Assembly (NCBI RefSeq): GCF_023516595.1
Contig: NZ_JAMGBG010000005.1
Coordinates: 124,001-188,000, forward strand
Origin: Streptomyces neyagawaensis
GTDB lineage: Bacteria > Actinomycetota > Actinomycetes > Streptomycetales > Streptomycetaceae
Length of the DNA stretch: 64,000 nucleotides
Direction: 5' to 3'
The position numbers and the translations under genes are program-made. Positions 1 through 9,289 of this stretch are shown one piece after another (the stretch's first letter is position 1; every line of letters starts with the position of its first letter). The notes beneath the pieces were generated by a model. That model did not search any database. It was given only the letters and a program-made list of their open reading frames with translations, and was not told where the DNA came from.

Positions 1-1
1 C

Positions 2-781
2 CTGCTCCCGCCCACCGCCCGGCTGGTCTGCCATGTCCTCCTCGTCGAGGCGCCGAACGGCCTGGTCCTGGTGGACTCCGGCTTCGGACTGCACGACATC
101 GACGACCCGGGCCGGCGTCTCGGAGGGTCACGCCGGCTGCTCAGGCCCGTGCTGAAGGCGGAGGAGACGGCGGCCCGCCAGGTCGAGGCCCTCGGGTTCC
201 GCCGCGAGGACGTCCGCCACATCGTCCTCACCCACTTCGACCTGGACCACATCGGCGGACTGTCCGACTTCCCCGACGCCCAGGTGCACACCACCGCGGC
301 CGAGGTCCGCGGGGCCATCACCTCCCCGTCCCGGCGGGAGCGGAACCGCTACAGGCCCGTCCAGTGGGCGCACGGCCCGAAACTCGTCGACCACACCCCG
401 GACGGCGAGGCTTGGCGCGGCTTCGCCGCCGCCAAGGAACTCGACACCATCGCCCCCGGCATCGTCCTGATCTCCCTGCCGGGCCACACCCGCGGCCACG
501 CCTGCGTCGCCGTCGACACCGGTGACCGCTGGATCCTGCACGCCGGCGACTCCTTCTTCCACCGCGGCCTCGTCGACGGCCGCACCCCGGTGCCGCGTGT
601 CCTGCGGGCCACGGAAGCGCTGCTCGCCCACGACTTCCCGCAGGTGCGCGCCAACCACGCCCGCCTGGCCGAGCTGCACCGGCGGGGCGACGCGGACCTG
701 ACCATCGTCAACGCGCACGACCCGGTCCTGTTCGAGAAGGCACGCGCCGGGCATCCCGGCGGCCCCGCCGCTGGCCGCTGA
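2..781 (+). CDS. MBL-fold metallo-hydrolase (5' end outside window)
   Basis: The reading frame is already open at base 2 and ends at 781, so the N-terminus lies before the window; the GTG at 71 falls inside the conserved LVLVDSGFG strand and is not the real start. The zinc motif is [10 protein letters not shown], followed by a histidine in [10 protein letters not shown], an aspartate in HAGDSFFH and a late NAHDP histidine. These are the ordered metal ligands of the metallo-beta-lactamase fold, as in lactonases and related esterases. The usual second histidine of THxHxDH is Asp here. The substrate cannot be told. It lies 110 bp before a co-directional oxidative operon and may or may not belong to it. 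Confidence 0.85.
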   Translation: MLPPTARLVCHVLLVEAPNGLVLVDSGFGLHDIDDPGRRLGGSRRLLRPVLKAEETAARQVEALGFRREDVRHIVLTHFDLDHIGGLSDFPDAQVHTTAAEVRGAITSPSRRERNRYRPVQWAHGPKLVDHTPDGEAWRGFAAAKELDTIAPGIVLISLPGHTRGHACVAVDTGDRWILHAGDSFFHRGLVDGRTPVPRVLRATEALLAHDFPQVRANHARLAELHRRGDADLTIVNAHDPVLFEKARAGHPGGPAAGR

Positions 782-891
782 GGCCCCCTCTTTGACCGCG
801 AGGACCAGTTCTTCCCGCCCCGTAGCTCCGTAGGTTCCCCTTCAACCCCTCGACGAGGGGGCCGCGAACGGCCGGACAAGGGAACTGGTTC

Positions 892-2238
892 ATGGAAACA
901 AGCCGGTACGACACATGCGTGATCGGGGCGGGGCCCGCGGGGCTGGCGGTCGCCAGGGCCCTGTCGGAGCGGAACCTGCCGTACACCCACCTCGAACGGC
1001 ACACCGGGCCGGGCGGCATCTGGGACATCGACAACCCGGGCAGCCCGATGTACGAGTCGGCCCACTTCATCTCCAGCAGGACCCTCTCCGGCTTCGGCGG
1101 GTTCCCGATGCCGGAGACCTTCGCGGACTACCCGCCGCACCGGCAGATCCTGTCGTATCTGACGTCCTTCGCCGACGCCTACCGGCTGACCGAGCGCATC
1201 GAGTTCGGCGTGGAGGTCGAGCACGTCGAGAAGAACGCCGACGGCACCTGGACGGTCACCCGGACCGACGGCCGGCAGACCAGGCACGGCCAGGTCGTGA
1301 TCTGCACGGGCGCCCAGTGGCACCCCAACGTGCCGGAGATCCCCGGCCACTTCACCGGCGAGGTCCGCCACACGGTCGGCTACCGCAGTGCGGAGGAACT
1401 GCGCGGCAAGCGGGTCCTGGTGGTCGGCGCCGGGAACTCCGGCTGCGACATCGCCTGCGACGCGGCCCGCAGCGCGGACCACGCGGTGATCAGCATGCGC
1501 CGCGGCTACTGGTTCATCCCCAAGCATCTCTTCGGCCGGCCCGTGGACACCATCGCGAGCGGCGGGCCCCACCTGCCGATGTGGCTGGCCCAGCGGGTCT
1601 TCGGCACCCTTCTGCGGCTCATCAACGGCGACCCGACGCGCCTCGGCCTGCCGAAGCCGGACCACAAGCTGTTCGAGACGCACCCCGCGATCAACTCGCT
1701 GCTGATCCACCACCTCCAGCACGGCGACATCACCGCCCGGCCGGGGATCGCCCGCACCGAGGGCCGCACCGTCCACTTCACCGACGGCACCCGCGACGAC
1801 TTCGACCTGATCCTGCTGGCCACCGGATACGTCCACAAGGTGCCGGTCGCCCAGAAGTACTTCGGCGACGAACAGCACCCCGACCTCTATCTGTCGTCGT
1901 TCTCCCGCGACCACGAGGGCCTCTTCGGCGTCGGCTTCATCGAGACCAACTCCGGCGCCTACCAGCTGTTCGACACCCAGGCCCAGCTGATCGCCGGGTA
2001 CATCCACGACACACGGCACCGGCTGCCGAACGCGGAGCGGTTCGCCCGCATGATCCGCACCGACCGCCCCGACCTGTCCGGCGGCATCAAGTTCGTCGCC
2101 TCACCCCGCCACACCGGCTACGTCGACAGCACCGCCATCGTGAAGCACCTCTCCAGGATCGCCGCCGACATGGGCTGGCGCACCGCGGGCCAGCCCCCGG
2201 CCGTGCGGTCCCCGCGACACTCGGAGGCGCTGTCATGA
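892..2238 (+). CDS. Flavin-containing monooxygenase (NAD(P)H/FAD)
   Basis: A 448-residue two-dinucleotide-domain flavoprotein. The FAD motif GAGPAG is at residues 12-17 and a second, NADPH-type motif GAGNSG at about 179-184. Between them is FTGEVRHTVGY at about 154-164, which fits the FxGxxxHxxxY fingerprint shared by class B monooxygenases (FMO, Baeyer-Villiger and N-hydroxylating enzymes). The reaction expected from the family is NADPH- and O2-dependent oxygenation of a carbonyl, nitrogen or sulfur centre; the substrate is unknown. It opens an operon: its stop overlaps the SDR start (ATGA at 2235-2238), and an aldehyde dehydrogenase follows. That set would suit stepwise oxidation of an alcohol, ketone or terpenoid-like compound (inference). 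Confidence 0.9.
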   Translation: METSRYDTCVIGAGPAGLAVARALSERNLPYTHLERHTGPGGIWDIDNPGSPMYESAHFISSRTLSGFGGFPMPETFADYPPHRQILSYLTSFADAYRLTERIEFGVEVEHVEKNADGTWTVTRTDGRQTRHGQVVICTGAQWHPNVPEIPGHFTGEVRHTVGYRSAEELRGKRVLVVGAGNSGCDIACDAARSADHAVISMRRGYWFIPKHLFGRPVDTIASGGPHLPMWLAQRVFGTLLRLINGDPTRLGLPKPDHKLFETHPAINSLLIHHLQHGDITARPGIARTEGRTVHFTDGTRDDFDLILLATGYVHKVPVAQKYFGDEQHPDLYLSSFSRDHEGLFGVGFIETNSGAYQLFDTQAQLIAGYIHDTRHRLPNAERFARMIRTDRPDLSGGIKFVASPRHTGYVDSTAIVKHLSRIAADMGWRTAGQPPAVRSPRHSEALS

Positions 2239-3113
2239 GCCGCTACGACTTCCACGACAAGGTCATGCTGGTGACCGGCGGCGCCGGCGGGATCGGCAGC
2301 GCCCTGTGCCACCGCTTCGCCGCCGGAGGCGCCCGCTGTGTCGTCGTCGACCTCGACGAGGGGCGCGCCCGACGCGTCGCCGCCGAACTGCCCGGCACGG
2401 GCCACACCGCCCTCGCCTGCGACCTGACGGACCGGACCCAGGTCGAGCACCTCTTCGAACAGGTCGCCGACGTGTACGGCCGACTGGACGTGCTGGTCAA
2501 CAACGTCGGCATGACCAGCGCCGAACGCTTCGACGTCCGCAGCGTCGAGAGCATCGAGCGGGAGATCACCGTCAACCTGACGTCGCCGCTCGTCACCACC
2601 AGGATCGCCGTACCGCTGCTGCGGGCCGCGCGGGACGCCCGCGTGGTCACCACCGTCTCCCTCGGCGGGATCTTCCCCCTGGGCGAGACCCCCATCTACA
2701 CGGCGTCGAAGTTCGGGTTGCGCGGCGCGATGCTCGCCATCGGCCTGGACCTCCGCGGCAAGGGCATCCTCGCCGGGTCCGTCCTGCCGTCGGCGACCGA
2801 CACCCGGATGCTCCGCCAGGAAGCGGTCGACGGCGGCAACTCGCTCCAGTTCCAGGACGTGCCGCAGCAGCCCGCCGACGTGGTGGCCGCCGTGGTGAGC
2901 CTTCTCGACCGGCCCCGGCTGGAGGCGTACCCCCGGCCCGGCGAGTCCCGGCTGGTGCGGCTCGCGATGCTGGTGCCGAACCTGCTGCCGAGGATGTTCC
3001 CGCTGTTCCGGCAGCGCGGCGAACGTGGCATGGCCCGCTACCTCGACGAACTGCGCCGCCGCGGACTGGCCCGGCAGGTCGACGGACGCTGGGAACTGGT
3101 GGAGGAGGCATGA
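2235..3113 (+). CDS. Short-chain dehydrogenase/reductase
   Basis: A 292-residue SDR. The cofactor motif TGGAGGIG is at residues 14-21, NNVG at about 89-92, and the catalytic triad is seen as Ser142 with the YTASK motif (Tyr155, Lys159). The start is the ATG overlapping the previous stop (ATGA) and gives a normal SDR N-terminus. The C-terminal 60 residues, rich in Arg, extend past the Rossmann core, as in membrane-associated SDRs that act on hydrophobic substrates. Its stop overlaps the aldehyde dehydrogenase start in the same ATGA way, so the three genes are translationally coupled. The likely role is interconversion of an alcohol and a ketone or aldehyde beside the monooxygenase. Confidence 0.9.
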   Translation: MSRYDFHDKVMLVTGGAGGIGSALCHRFAAGGARCVVVDLDEGRARRVAAELPGTGHTALACDLTDRTQVEHLFEQVADVYGRLDVLVNNVGMTSAERFDVRSVESIEREITVNLTSPLVTTRIAVPLLRAARDARVVTTVSLGGIFPLGETPIYTASKFGLRGAMLAIGLDLRGKGILAGSVLPSATDTRMLRQEAVDGGNSLQFQDVPQQPADVVAAVVSLLDRPRLEAYPRPGESRLVRLAMLVPNLLPRMFPLFRQRGERGMARYLDELRRRGLARQVDGRWELVEEA

Positions 3114-4531
3114 CCGTCGTCGAGAACACCGCCGTGCTGACCGTCGTCGACCCGGCCACCGGGGAGCTGATCACCACGGTGGCCGCCACCAGCGCCGAAG
3201 GGGTCGCCGAGGCCGCCGAGCGGGCCCGGCGGGTCCATGAGTCCGGGGTGTGGTCGCGGCTGCCCGTCCGGGAGCGCGCCGCGGTACTGCTGCGCCTCGC
3301 CGACCTGATGGAACGCGACACCGGGATCCTCGCCCGGCTGGACAGCGAGGACGCGGGAAAGCCCATCACGGAGTGTCTCACCGGTGATGTGCCGGGCGCC
3401 GTCGAGTCGATCCGCTGGTTCGCCGAGGCGGCCGACAAGGTCTTCGGCCGGGTCTCCGCGGGCGGACCGGACGCCCTGGGCCTGGTCACCCGGGAACCGA
3501 TCGGGGTGGTGGCGGCGATCCTGCCCTGGAACTATCCCCTCGCCATGACCGCCTGGAAGGTCGGCCCCGCCCTCGCCGCGGGCAACTGCCTGCTGGTCAA
3601 GCCCGCCGAGGCTACCCCGCGCTCGGCCCTGCACCTGGCCCGGCTCGCCGCCGAGGCGGGTCTGCCCGACGGTGTCCTCACGGTCCTCACCGGCCATGGC
3701 TCCGTCACCGGAGCCGCCCTCGCCCGCAGCCCCCTCGTGGGCGCCCTGTCGTTCACCGGTTCCACCGCCACCGGACGGCGCATCCTCAAGGACGCCGCCG
3801 ACAGCAACTTCAAACGCGTGTCGCTGGAGATGGGCGGCAAGAGCCCCCAGGTGCTGATGGCCGACGCCCTCTCCTACGGCGACGAACTCATCGACCACAT
3901 GATCGAGTCCGCGTTCCTCACGATGGGGCAGAACTGCACGGCCGGGTCCCGTGTCCTGGTCCACCGCGACATCGCCGACGAGGTGGTGGAGCGGTTCACC
4001 ACCGCCGCGCGGCGCCTGGTCATCGGCCACCCGGCGGACCCCGACACCCAGGTGGGACCGCTGATCGACCGGGCGGCGTTCGCCCGGGTCGCGGCGGCGG
4101 TCGACGCCGCACGGGAGGGCGGGGCCCGTGTCCACACCGGCGGCCTGCCCCACGGCCTGCCCCGGTACGGGGCCTACTACCCGCCCACCGTGATCACCCG
4201 CCCGCCCGAGGGCAGCGACGTCCTCACCAAGGAACTGTTCGGCCCGGTCGTCACCGTCCAGATGTTCACCTCCGAGGACGAGGCGATACGCCTGGCCAAC
4301 GCCACCGAGTACGGGCTCGCCGCGTCGGTCTGGACCCGCGACCTCGACACCGCGCTCCGCCTCGCGCGCGGCGTCGAGGCGGGGGTGGTGTCCGTCAACG
4401 CCTACAGCGAGGGCGACATCACCACGCCGTTCGGCGGCTGGAAGCAGTCCGGCTTCGGCGGCGCGGAGAAGTCGACCGACGCCTTCCACCAGTGGACGCG
4501 TGAGAAGACGGTCTGGATCCGGACGCGCTGA
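3110..4531 (+). CDS. Aldehyde dehydrogenase (NAD(P)+)
   Basis: A 473-residue ALDH-superfamily enzyme of full family length. It shows the ILPWNYP segment, the cofactor loop FTGSTATGR at about 215-223, the general base Glu240 in LEMGGKSPQ and the nucleophile Cys276 in GQNCTAGSR. It oxidises an aldehyde to the acid with NAD(P)+; the substrate is not evident. It is the last gene of the monooxygenase-SDR-ALDH operon, coupled by ATGA to the SDR. The convergent AraC-type gene begins 41 bp after its stop and is the obvious candidate regulator. Confidence 0.92.
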   Translation: MTVVENTAVLTVVDPATGELITTVAATSAEGVAEAAERARRVHESGVWSRLPVRERAAVLLRLADLMERDTGILARLDSEDAGKPITECLTGDVPGAVESIRWFAEAADKVFGRVSAGGPDALGLVTREPIGVVAAILPWNYPLAMTAWKVGPALAAGNCLLVKPAEATPRSALHLARLAAEAGLPDGVLTVLTGHGSVTGAALARSPLVGALSFTGSTATGRRILKDAADSNFKRVSLEMGGKSPQVLMADALSYGDELIDHMIESAFLTMGQNCTAGSRVLVHRDIADEVVERFTTAARRLVIGHPADPDTQVGPLIDRAAFARVAAAVDAAREGGARVHTGGLPHGLPRYGAYYPPTVITRPPEGSDVLTKELFGPVVTVQMFTSEDEAIRLANATEYGLAASVWTRDLDTALRLARGVEAGVVSVNAYSEGDITTPFGGWKQSGFGGAEKSTDAFHQWTREKTVWIRTR

Positions 4532-4572
4532 GACCGAGGACCGCCGGACGCCGACGGGGCATCGGCCGGACG

Positions 4573-5676
4573 TCAGGCTGACGCCCCGCCGACCGCCCCC
4601 CGGCGCTCCAGCAGCCTCGCCCGCAGTTCCACCGGTGTCACACCGTGCCAGCGCCGCACCGCCCGCCGGAGCGCCCGCACGTCGGCGAAGCCGGCCTGCC
4701 GGGTGATGTCACGCAGCGTCGACTCGGGCCGTGGGAGGAGCTGTTCGACCCTCTCCCGGCGCACTCCGTCCACGAGCGCCTCGTACGTGGTGCCGCACTC
4801 GGCGAGCCGGCGGCGCAGGGTGCGTTCGCTGGACGCGTGCCGGCGGGCCTGCTCCACGAAGGAGGGGACGTCCGGGAGGCTCTGTGCGATGGACACCTCC
4901 AGCACTTCGAGGAGGTCCTGCTGGTCGCGGCGTGACGCCAGCAGCGAGTCCAGCAGCTCCAGGGTCGACGTATAGGTGATGGAGTCCCGGCCCGGCTGCG
5001 TCGCACGCACCCAGCGGGCCGGGAACACCAGGCGGTTGCCGGGGGCGCCGAAGCGCAGCGGGCAGCGGAACAGCTCCTCGAACCGCCGGGTGTCGCGCGG
5101 CGCGGGGAACGCGAAGTCGACGACCTCGGGGGCGAACGAGGCGCCCACGTTCAGCCGGGTGAGGGTGGCCGCGCTGGAGTACGCCTCCTCGATCAGGAAG
5201 ACGGCGACCGCGGGGTCCAGCGCCGGGTCCGGCAGGTCGGCGCGCAGCACGTAGCCGTCGCCCTCCCAGCGGGCCGACCACACCAGCATCGCCCCCGACA
5301 GGTTCTGGTAGCGCAAGCCCGTCTCGATGGCCTCCTGGAAGGTCTCGGCGGCCATCATGGCGAGGCCGAGCGGCCCCCACGCGGTGAGATGCTGCGCCGC
5401 GCCGACCCGCAGTCCCAGGTGTTCGTCCCCGGTCCGCTCCAGAGCCCGGCGGATGACGTCGCTGCCCTGCCGGTAGGAGACGCGCAGCGCGGCGGACCGC
5501 ATGACCGTGGCGTCCAGCCCGACCTCGTCGAGCACGGGCCGTAGATCGACACCGTCCTCCTCGGCGACCCGAGCGAGATACCGCAGGATGTTGGGCGCGA
5601 TGGTGGCGGAGGTACTGCGACTGGTACCTGAGCGCGTGGCCGCGGCGGAGGTCGCCGGGTCGGAAGCATCGTGCAT
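4573..5676 (-). CDS. AraC-family regulator (arabinose-binding-like N-domain)
   Basis: A 367-residue protein: an N-terminal ligand-sensing region of about 200 residues of the kind called Arabinose_bd in the GliR/ArgR/OruR group, then a C-terminal AraC double helix-turn-helix (about 260-355; the second helix pair contains DITRQAGFADVRALRRAVRRW). The start was set at the ATG at 5676 because GAGAGG lies 8 bases upstream; the frame stays open a further 32 codons without a good ribosome site. It is convergent with the FMO-SDR-ALDH operon, which it probably activates (inference). Confidence 0.88.
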   Translation of the reverse strand: MHDASDPATSAAATRSGTSRSTSATIAPNILRYLARVAEEDGVDLRPVLDEVGLDATVMRSAALRVSYRQGSDVIRRALERTGDEHLGLRVGAAQHLTAWGPLGLAMMAAETFQEAIETGLRYQNLSGAMLVWSARWEGDGYVLRADLPDPALDPAVAVFLIEEAYSSAATLTRLNVGASFAPEVVDFAFPAPRDTRRFEELFRCPLRFGAPGNRLVFPARWVRATQPGRDSITYTSTLELLDSLLASRRDQQDLLEVLEVSIAQSLPDVPSFVEQARRHASSERTLRRRLAECGTTYEALVDGVRRERVEQLLPRPESTLRDITRQAGFADVRALRRAVRRWHGVTPVELRARLLERRGAVGGASA

Positions 5677-5789
5677 CGCGTTCCCTCTCGCCCGGGCCGT
5701 CCCTGGCCTCACTGTAGGCAACGGGGCCCCGGCCTGTCGCGGGCGTGGCCGCCCAGGCCCCCTGCGCGGCAACCAGGAGCGCCGGGCCC

Positions 5790-6692
5790 TCAGGGCGTGC
5801 GGTGACGGTGGTTCCCGCGGGCACCGTCCGTCCGCGCCTCCAGGGCGCGCACCACGGCCACCATGTCCTCCCCGCCGAAGCCCTGCTCGACGGTCTCGCC
5901 GTAGAGCGTGTGGCAGACGTCGAGGAGCGGGGAGGCCAGGTCGGCCTCGCGGGCGGCCTCTGCGATCAGACGGTTGTTCTTCAGGACGTCCGCGGCGGCG
6001 GCCTGCACCGCGAAGTCACGGGTCAGCAGCTTGGGCCCCTTCATCCGGGAGACGGCGCTGGCCATCGGCCCCGCGTCCAGCACGTCCCGCAGCAGCCCCC
6101 GGTCGAGACCGTGCCGGTCGGCGAAGTGGAACGCCTCGGCGAGCCCGGTGACCAGCGTGATCAGGAACAGGTTCACGGAGAACTTCATCAGCAGCGCACC
6201 CGGAACGGCCCCGCAGCCGAACGTCTCCCGGCACAGGGGAGCGAGCAGGGGCCGTACGGTCGCCACGGCGTCCTCGTCGCCCGCGAGCATCCCCACCAAC
6301 TCGCCCCGCTCGGCCGGAACTCGGGAGCCGGAGACCGGTGCCTCGACGTACTGCCCTCCGGACGCGCGGATGTCGTCCCGCAGACCGGCCGAGAACTCGG
6401 CGGAGGTCGTGCCCATGTGGACGACCGTGCGTCCGGCGACACGGGCGGCGAAATCGGGGGTGCCGCGGCCCAGGACCGCGTCGACAGCGGCCTCGTCGGC
6501 CAGCATCAGGAACACGGTCCCGGCCCGCTCGAACACCTCACCCGGGCCCGCCGCGACCTCGGCACCGGCGGCACGCAGGGGCACGCACCGGTCCGGGGTG
6601 CGGTTCCAGACGACGAGGGGTGTCCCGGCACGGGCCAGGTTGAGGGCCATGGGCTGCCCCATGACCCCGAGGCCGATGAAACCGACGTCCAC
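5790..6692 (-). CDS. NAD(P)-dependent oxidoreductase, 3-hydroxyisobutyrate dehydrogenase family
   Basis: A beta-hydroxyacid dehydrogenase of 300 residues when started at the GTG at 6692 (reads [12 protein letters not shown]). The GLGVMG dinucleotide motif is at residues 7-12. The substrate loop [14 protein letters not shown] and the catalytic-lysine segment MKFSVNLFL are both present, as in 3-hydroxyisobutyrate, tartronate-semialdehyde and GLYR1-like enzymes. The frame can be read up to 6785, but that extension translates the two TATGAC palindromes into a repeated MTAVI peptide and is certainly not coding; GGAAGG/AGGG stand before 6692. It is divergent from a TetR gene, which is its likely repressor. 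Confidence 0.88.
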   Translation of the reverse strand: MDVGFIGLGVMGQPMALNLARAGTPLVVWNRTPDRCVPLRAAGAEVAAGPGEVFERAGTVFLMLADEAAVDAVLGRGTPDFAARVAGRTVVHMGTTSAEFSAGLRDDIRASGGQYVEAPVSGSRVPAERGELVGMLAGDEDAVATVRPLLAPLCRETFGCGAVPGALLMKFSVNLFLITLVTGLAEAFHFADRHGLDRGLLRDVLDAGPMASAVSRMKGPKLLTRDFAVQAAAADVLKNNRLIAEAAREADLASPLLDVCHTLYGETVEQGFGGEDMVAVVRALEARTDGARGNHRHRTP

Positions 6693-6742
6693 GACGCCCT
6701 GCCTTCCCGGCCCGCCGACGAGCCCCGCTGCCCCGCACCCGA

Positions 6743-6760
6743 CTATGACAGCGGTCATAG
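6743..6760. promoter_or_regulatory. Palindromic operator, copy 1
   Basis: CTATGACAGCGGTCATAG: arms CTATGAC/GTCATAG around a 4-base centre. It lies between the divergent oxidoreductase (start 6692) and tetR (start 6854) and is identical to a second copy at 6770-6787. It is probably the binding site of the adjacent TetR protein. Confidence 0.8.
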
Positions 6761-6769
6761 TAGCCCTCG

Positions 6770-6787
6770 CTATGACAGCGGTCATAG
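6770..6787. promoter_or_regulatory. Palindromic operator, copy 2
   Basis: A second identical copy of CTATGACAGCGGTCATAG, offset 27 bp from copy 1. Tandem identical palindromes in a divergent TetR promoter suggest binding by two dimers and joint control of both genes. Confidence 0.8.
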
Positions 6788-6853
6788 GGTGGCGCCATGA
6801 GGGCGGCGGGGAAACCGTCGGGCCGGGGAGCGCGGAAGGCGGGAGGTCGGGGC

Positions 6854-7450
6854 ATGGCGCAGTCCGTACGGGGGCCGCGGGAGCGGATGGTCTTCAGCGC
6901 GGCCCAGCTGATCCGGCGCGACGGGGTCGCGGCCACCGGTATGCGGGAGGTCGCCGCCCACGCCGGGGCGCCGCGCGGCTCGTTGCAGCACTACTTCCCC
7001 GGCGGCAAGGAGCAGCTGGTCAACGAGGCCGTGGACTGGGCGGGCCGGTACGCCGGCAAGCGGGTCGCCCGCTTCCTCGCCGCGCTGGACGAGCCGACAC
7101 CCGGCGGGCTGTTCGCCGAGATGGTGCGCCAGTGGACCGACGAGTACGAGACCGCCGGGTTCGCGGGCGGCTGCCCCGTCGCCGCCGCGACGGTGGACTG
7201 CGCCGAGTCCGCCGCGTCCACACGGGCCGCGGCCGCCGCCGCGTTCGCCGGCTGGACCGGCCCGGTGGCGGCGGCGCTGACGGACATGGGGGTGCCCGAG
7301 GAGCGGGCCGGATCGCTCGCCACGCTCATGATCAGCGCACTGGAGGGGGCGATACTGATGGCCAGGGCCGAGCGCGACGTCCGTGCCCTGACCACCGTCG
7401 CCAGGGAACTCGGCCCCCTCCTCGACGCGGCGGTCAGCGAGTCCGGCTGA
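6854..7450 (+). CDS. TetR/AcrR-family repressor (LmrA/YxaF-like C-domain)
   Basis: A 198-residue regulator from the ATG at 6854. An upstream ATG at 6797 would add 19 basic residues, but GGGAGG stands 7 bases before 6854 and no comparable site precedes 6797. The N-terminal helix-turn-helix (about 10-55) contains [20 protein letters not shown], the TetR recognition pattern. The C-terminal half has [11 protein letters not shown], typical of the LmrA/YxaF subgroup. Those proteins repress a nearby gene until a small hydrophobic or flavonoid-like ligand binds. The two palindromes at 6743-6787 lie directly upstream, so autoregulation and control of the divergent oxidoreductase are likely. Confidence 0.9.
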   Translation: MAQSVRGPRERMVFSAAQLIRRDGVAATGMREVAAHAGAPRGSLQHYFPGGKEQLVNEAVDWAGRYAGKRVARFLAALDEPTPGGLFAEMVRQWTDEYETAGFAGGCPVAAATVDCAESAASTRAAAAAAFAGWTGPVAAALTDMGVPEERAGSLATLMISALEGAILMARAERDVRALTTVARELGPLLDAAVSESG

Positions 7451-7455
7451 CCGCC

Positions 7456-8640
7456 CTACCCCAGAGTGGCCAGGAACTTCCCCAGCCGGGCGATGCCCTC
7501 GCGCAGGTCCTCGGCCGACGCCGCGTACGACAGCCGCACATGGGTTTCCGCCGTGCCCACGCCGAAGTCCCGGCCCGGGGTCAGGGCGACCTGGGCCTCC
7601 CGCAGGGCCCGTTCGCAGAACTCCCACGAGGTGAGCCCGGTGCCGCTGACGTCGAAGTAGACGTAGAAGGCGCCGTCGGGTGGTACCGGGACCGGCAGCC
7701 CGATGCGGCGCAGTCCGTCCAGGACGAGCGCCCGCCGCTCGGCGAACTCCACCCGGCGGGCCTCGCACACCGCCAGGGACTCCGGGGTGAAGCAGGCGAG
7801 GGCGGCCAGCTGGGCCGGGGCGGACGCGCACAGGAAGTAGTTCTGGGCCAGGCGCTCCAGCGCCGGTACGAGCGGCTCGGGCACGACGCACCAGCCGAGC
7901 CGCCAGCCGGTCATCCCGAAGTACTTCGAGAAGCTGTTGATGACGACGGCACCGGGGTCGAACGACAGGGCGCTGCGCGGCGGCCGTCCCTGCCCGTCGT
8001 GGTCGCCGAGGTCGAGGTAGATCTCGTCGACGAGCCGCCACGCGTCCCGTTCGCGGGCCGCCTCGCAGATCGCCGCGAGTTCGCCGGCCGGCACCGAGGT
8101 GCCCGTCGGGTTGGACGGCGTGGCGACCATGACCCCGCGGGTGCGCTCCGTCCAGCCGGCCCGCACCGAGGAGGCGGTCAACTGGTACCGGCCCTCGGCG
8201 GTGGTGGGGACGAGGGTGACGCGGGCACCGAAGCTCTCGACGATCTGCCGGTTGCACGGGTACGCCGGGTCCGCGATGAGCACCTCGTCACCGGGGTCGA
8301 CGAGCGCGGCGGCGGCCAGCAGCAGCGCCGCCGAGGCGCCCGCGGTGACAACGACCCGGGCCGGGTCGACCTCGACGCCGTGCTGCTCCGCGTAGAACCG
8401 GGCGATGGCCTGGCGCAGCGCGGGCAGCCCGAGGGCCGCCGTGTAGGTCAGGGGGCGCCCGTCCATGGCCTCCCGCATCGCGTCCAGCACGGCGGGCGGC
8501 GCACCGAAGTCCGGTTCCCCGAGGCTCAGTTTGACGACATGGTGCCCCTGGGCCTCCAGGGCGGCGGCGTGCTTGCCGAACTCCATCGCGTAGAACGGGG
8601 CGACCGCCCGGGCGCGCTCCGAGATCCGTACGTTGCTCAT
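7456..8640 (-). CDS. Class I/II PLP-dependent aminotransferase
   Basis: A 394-residue fold-type I aminotransferase. SLGEPDFGAP at about 39-48, the substrate/cofactor stretch ATPSNPTG at 173-180, DEIYLDL at about 205-211 and the PLP lysine Lys239 in NSFSKYFGMTGWRLGW are all seen, with the usual C-terminal Arg region. It transfers an amino group between an amino acid and a 2-oxo acid; specificity (aspartate, alanine or aromatic) cannot be read from sequence alone. It is convergent with the tetR gene (6 bp apart) and not obviously tied to either neighbour. Confidence 0.92.
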   Translation of the reverse strand: MSNVRISERARAVAPFYAMEFGKHAAALEAQGHHVVKLSLGEPDFGAPPAVLDAMREAMDGRPLTYTAALGLPALRQAIARFYAEQHGVEVDPARVVVTAGASAALLLAAAALVDPGDEVLIADPAYPCNRQIVESFGARVTLVPTTAEGRYQLTASSVRAGWTERTRGVMVATPSNPTGTSVPAGELAAICEAARERDAWRLVDEIYLDLGDHDGQGRPPRSALSFDPGAVVINSFSKYFGMTGWRLGWCVVPEPLVPALERLAQNYFLCASAPAQLAALACFTPESLAVCEARRVEFAERRALVLDGLRRIGLPVPVPPDGAFYVYFDVSGTGLTSWEFCERALREAQVALTPGRDFGVGTAETHVRLSYAASAEDLREGIARLGKFLATLG

Positions 8641-8690
8641 ACCGGGACCTTAAGCGCGCCCACCCCGACCGACACAGCCCCCTGCCCACG

Positions 8691-8726
8691 GGGGGCCTGC
8701 CCGGCGGACTCGCAGGGCAGGCCCCC
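8691..8726. terminator. Hairpin terminator after the DUF1062 gene
   Basis: Perfect 12-bp stem (8691-8702 with 8715-8726) around a 12-base loop, 14 bp beyond the stop of the minus-strand DUF1062 gene. It is a GC-rich stem without a long U-tract, as is usual in Streptomyces. It separates that gene from the aminotransferase. Confidence 0.7.
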
Positions 8727-8740
8727 TTTCCGTGGAACGC

Positions 8741-9289
8741 TCAGCGCTTGAGCGTGAAGGTGAAGTCGCCGGAGAGCCTGCTGTTCAGCCGGACCGCCGA
8801 GACGAGCTTCCCTTCCTCGATCAGCCGCTCCACCTCGGCCCGCGGAAGACCGCAGCCCTCGGCGATCAGCCGTACCGGTCGCACGGGGATCGGCGCCGCG
8901 AAGCGGACCGACACGTCGATCACCTCGCGGTCCGGAAGTTCCGCACCGCCGGTGTCGAGACGCCAGGCGCCGTCCCAGTCGAGGGCGACGTGATGACGGC
9001 GCCGTACGACCGGATCCCGCAGCACCTCGGCCGCCAGCGAGGGATCGTTGTCGTGCATCCGGTCCAGGAGCTCCGGTCGGACGGAACGCACCTGCGTCCG
9101 CTCCAGGACCGTGAGCTTCGCGGTGTCCCCGCACCGCGTGCAGAGCACGAGGAGCCAGGCGTCGATGAGCTTGTGGTGGGCGTTGACACGGAATTTGCCG
9201 TTCGCACGGAAGCGCTCCGACGCGCACGCGGAGCAGCGACGCACGACGAGCGGCAGGCAGGTGGGCATGACCACCCAGGTGGTGAGCAC
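8741..9289 (-). CDS. DUF1062 family protein
   Basis: A 182-residue protein from a GTG start, reading MLTTWVVMPTCLPLVVRRC. Paired cysteines (RRCSACAS and LCTRCGD) suggest a zinc-ribbon in the N-terminal half. An S4-like segment (PRAEVERLIEEGKL) precedes the basic C-terminus. The layout matches the DUF1062 family common in Streptomyces, for which I know no established function. It is monocistronic, with a strong hairpin after it. Confidence 0.8.
   Translation of the reverse strand: MLTTWVVMPTCLPLVVRRCSACASERFRANGKFRVNAHHKLIDAWLLVLCTRCGDTAKLTVLERTQVRSVRPELLDRMHDNDPSLAAEVLRDPVVRRRHHVALDWDGAWRLDTGGAELPDREVIDVSVRFAAPIPVRPVRLIAEGCGLPRAEVERLIEEGKLVSAVRLNSRLSGDFTFTLKR

Noticed and set aside
349..2019. 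Long open frame on the minus strand opposite the monooxygenase (556 codons)
   Set aside because: Composition is Val/Gly/Arg/Asp-rich with no domain and it is fully antisense to a clear FMO gene; open antisense frames are normal at this G+C.
3038..4489. 483-codon minus-strand frame opposite the aldehyde dehydrogenase
   Set aside because: Antisense shadow of the ALDH gene; no start signal or family pattern.
6693..6785. N-terminal extension of the dehydrogenase ([14 protein letters not shown])
   Set aside because: It is the translation of the two operator palindromes; the family N-terminus begins at the GTG at 6692.
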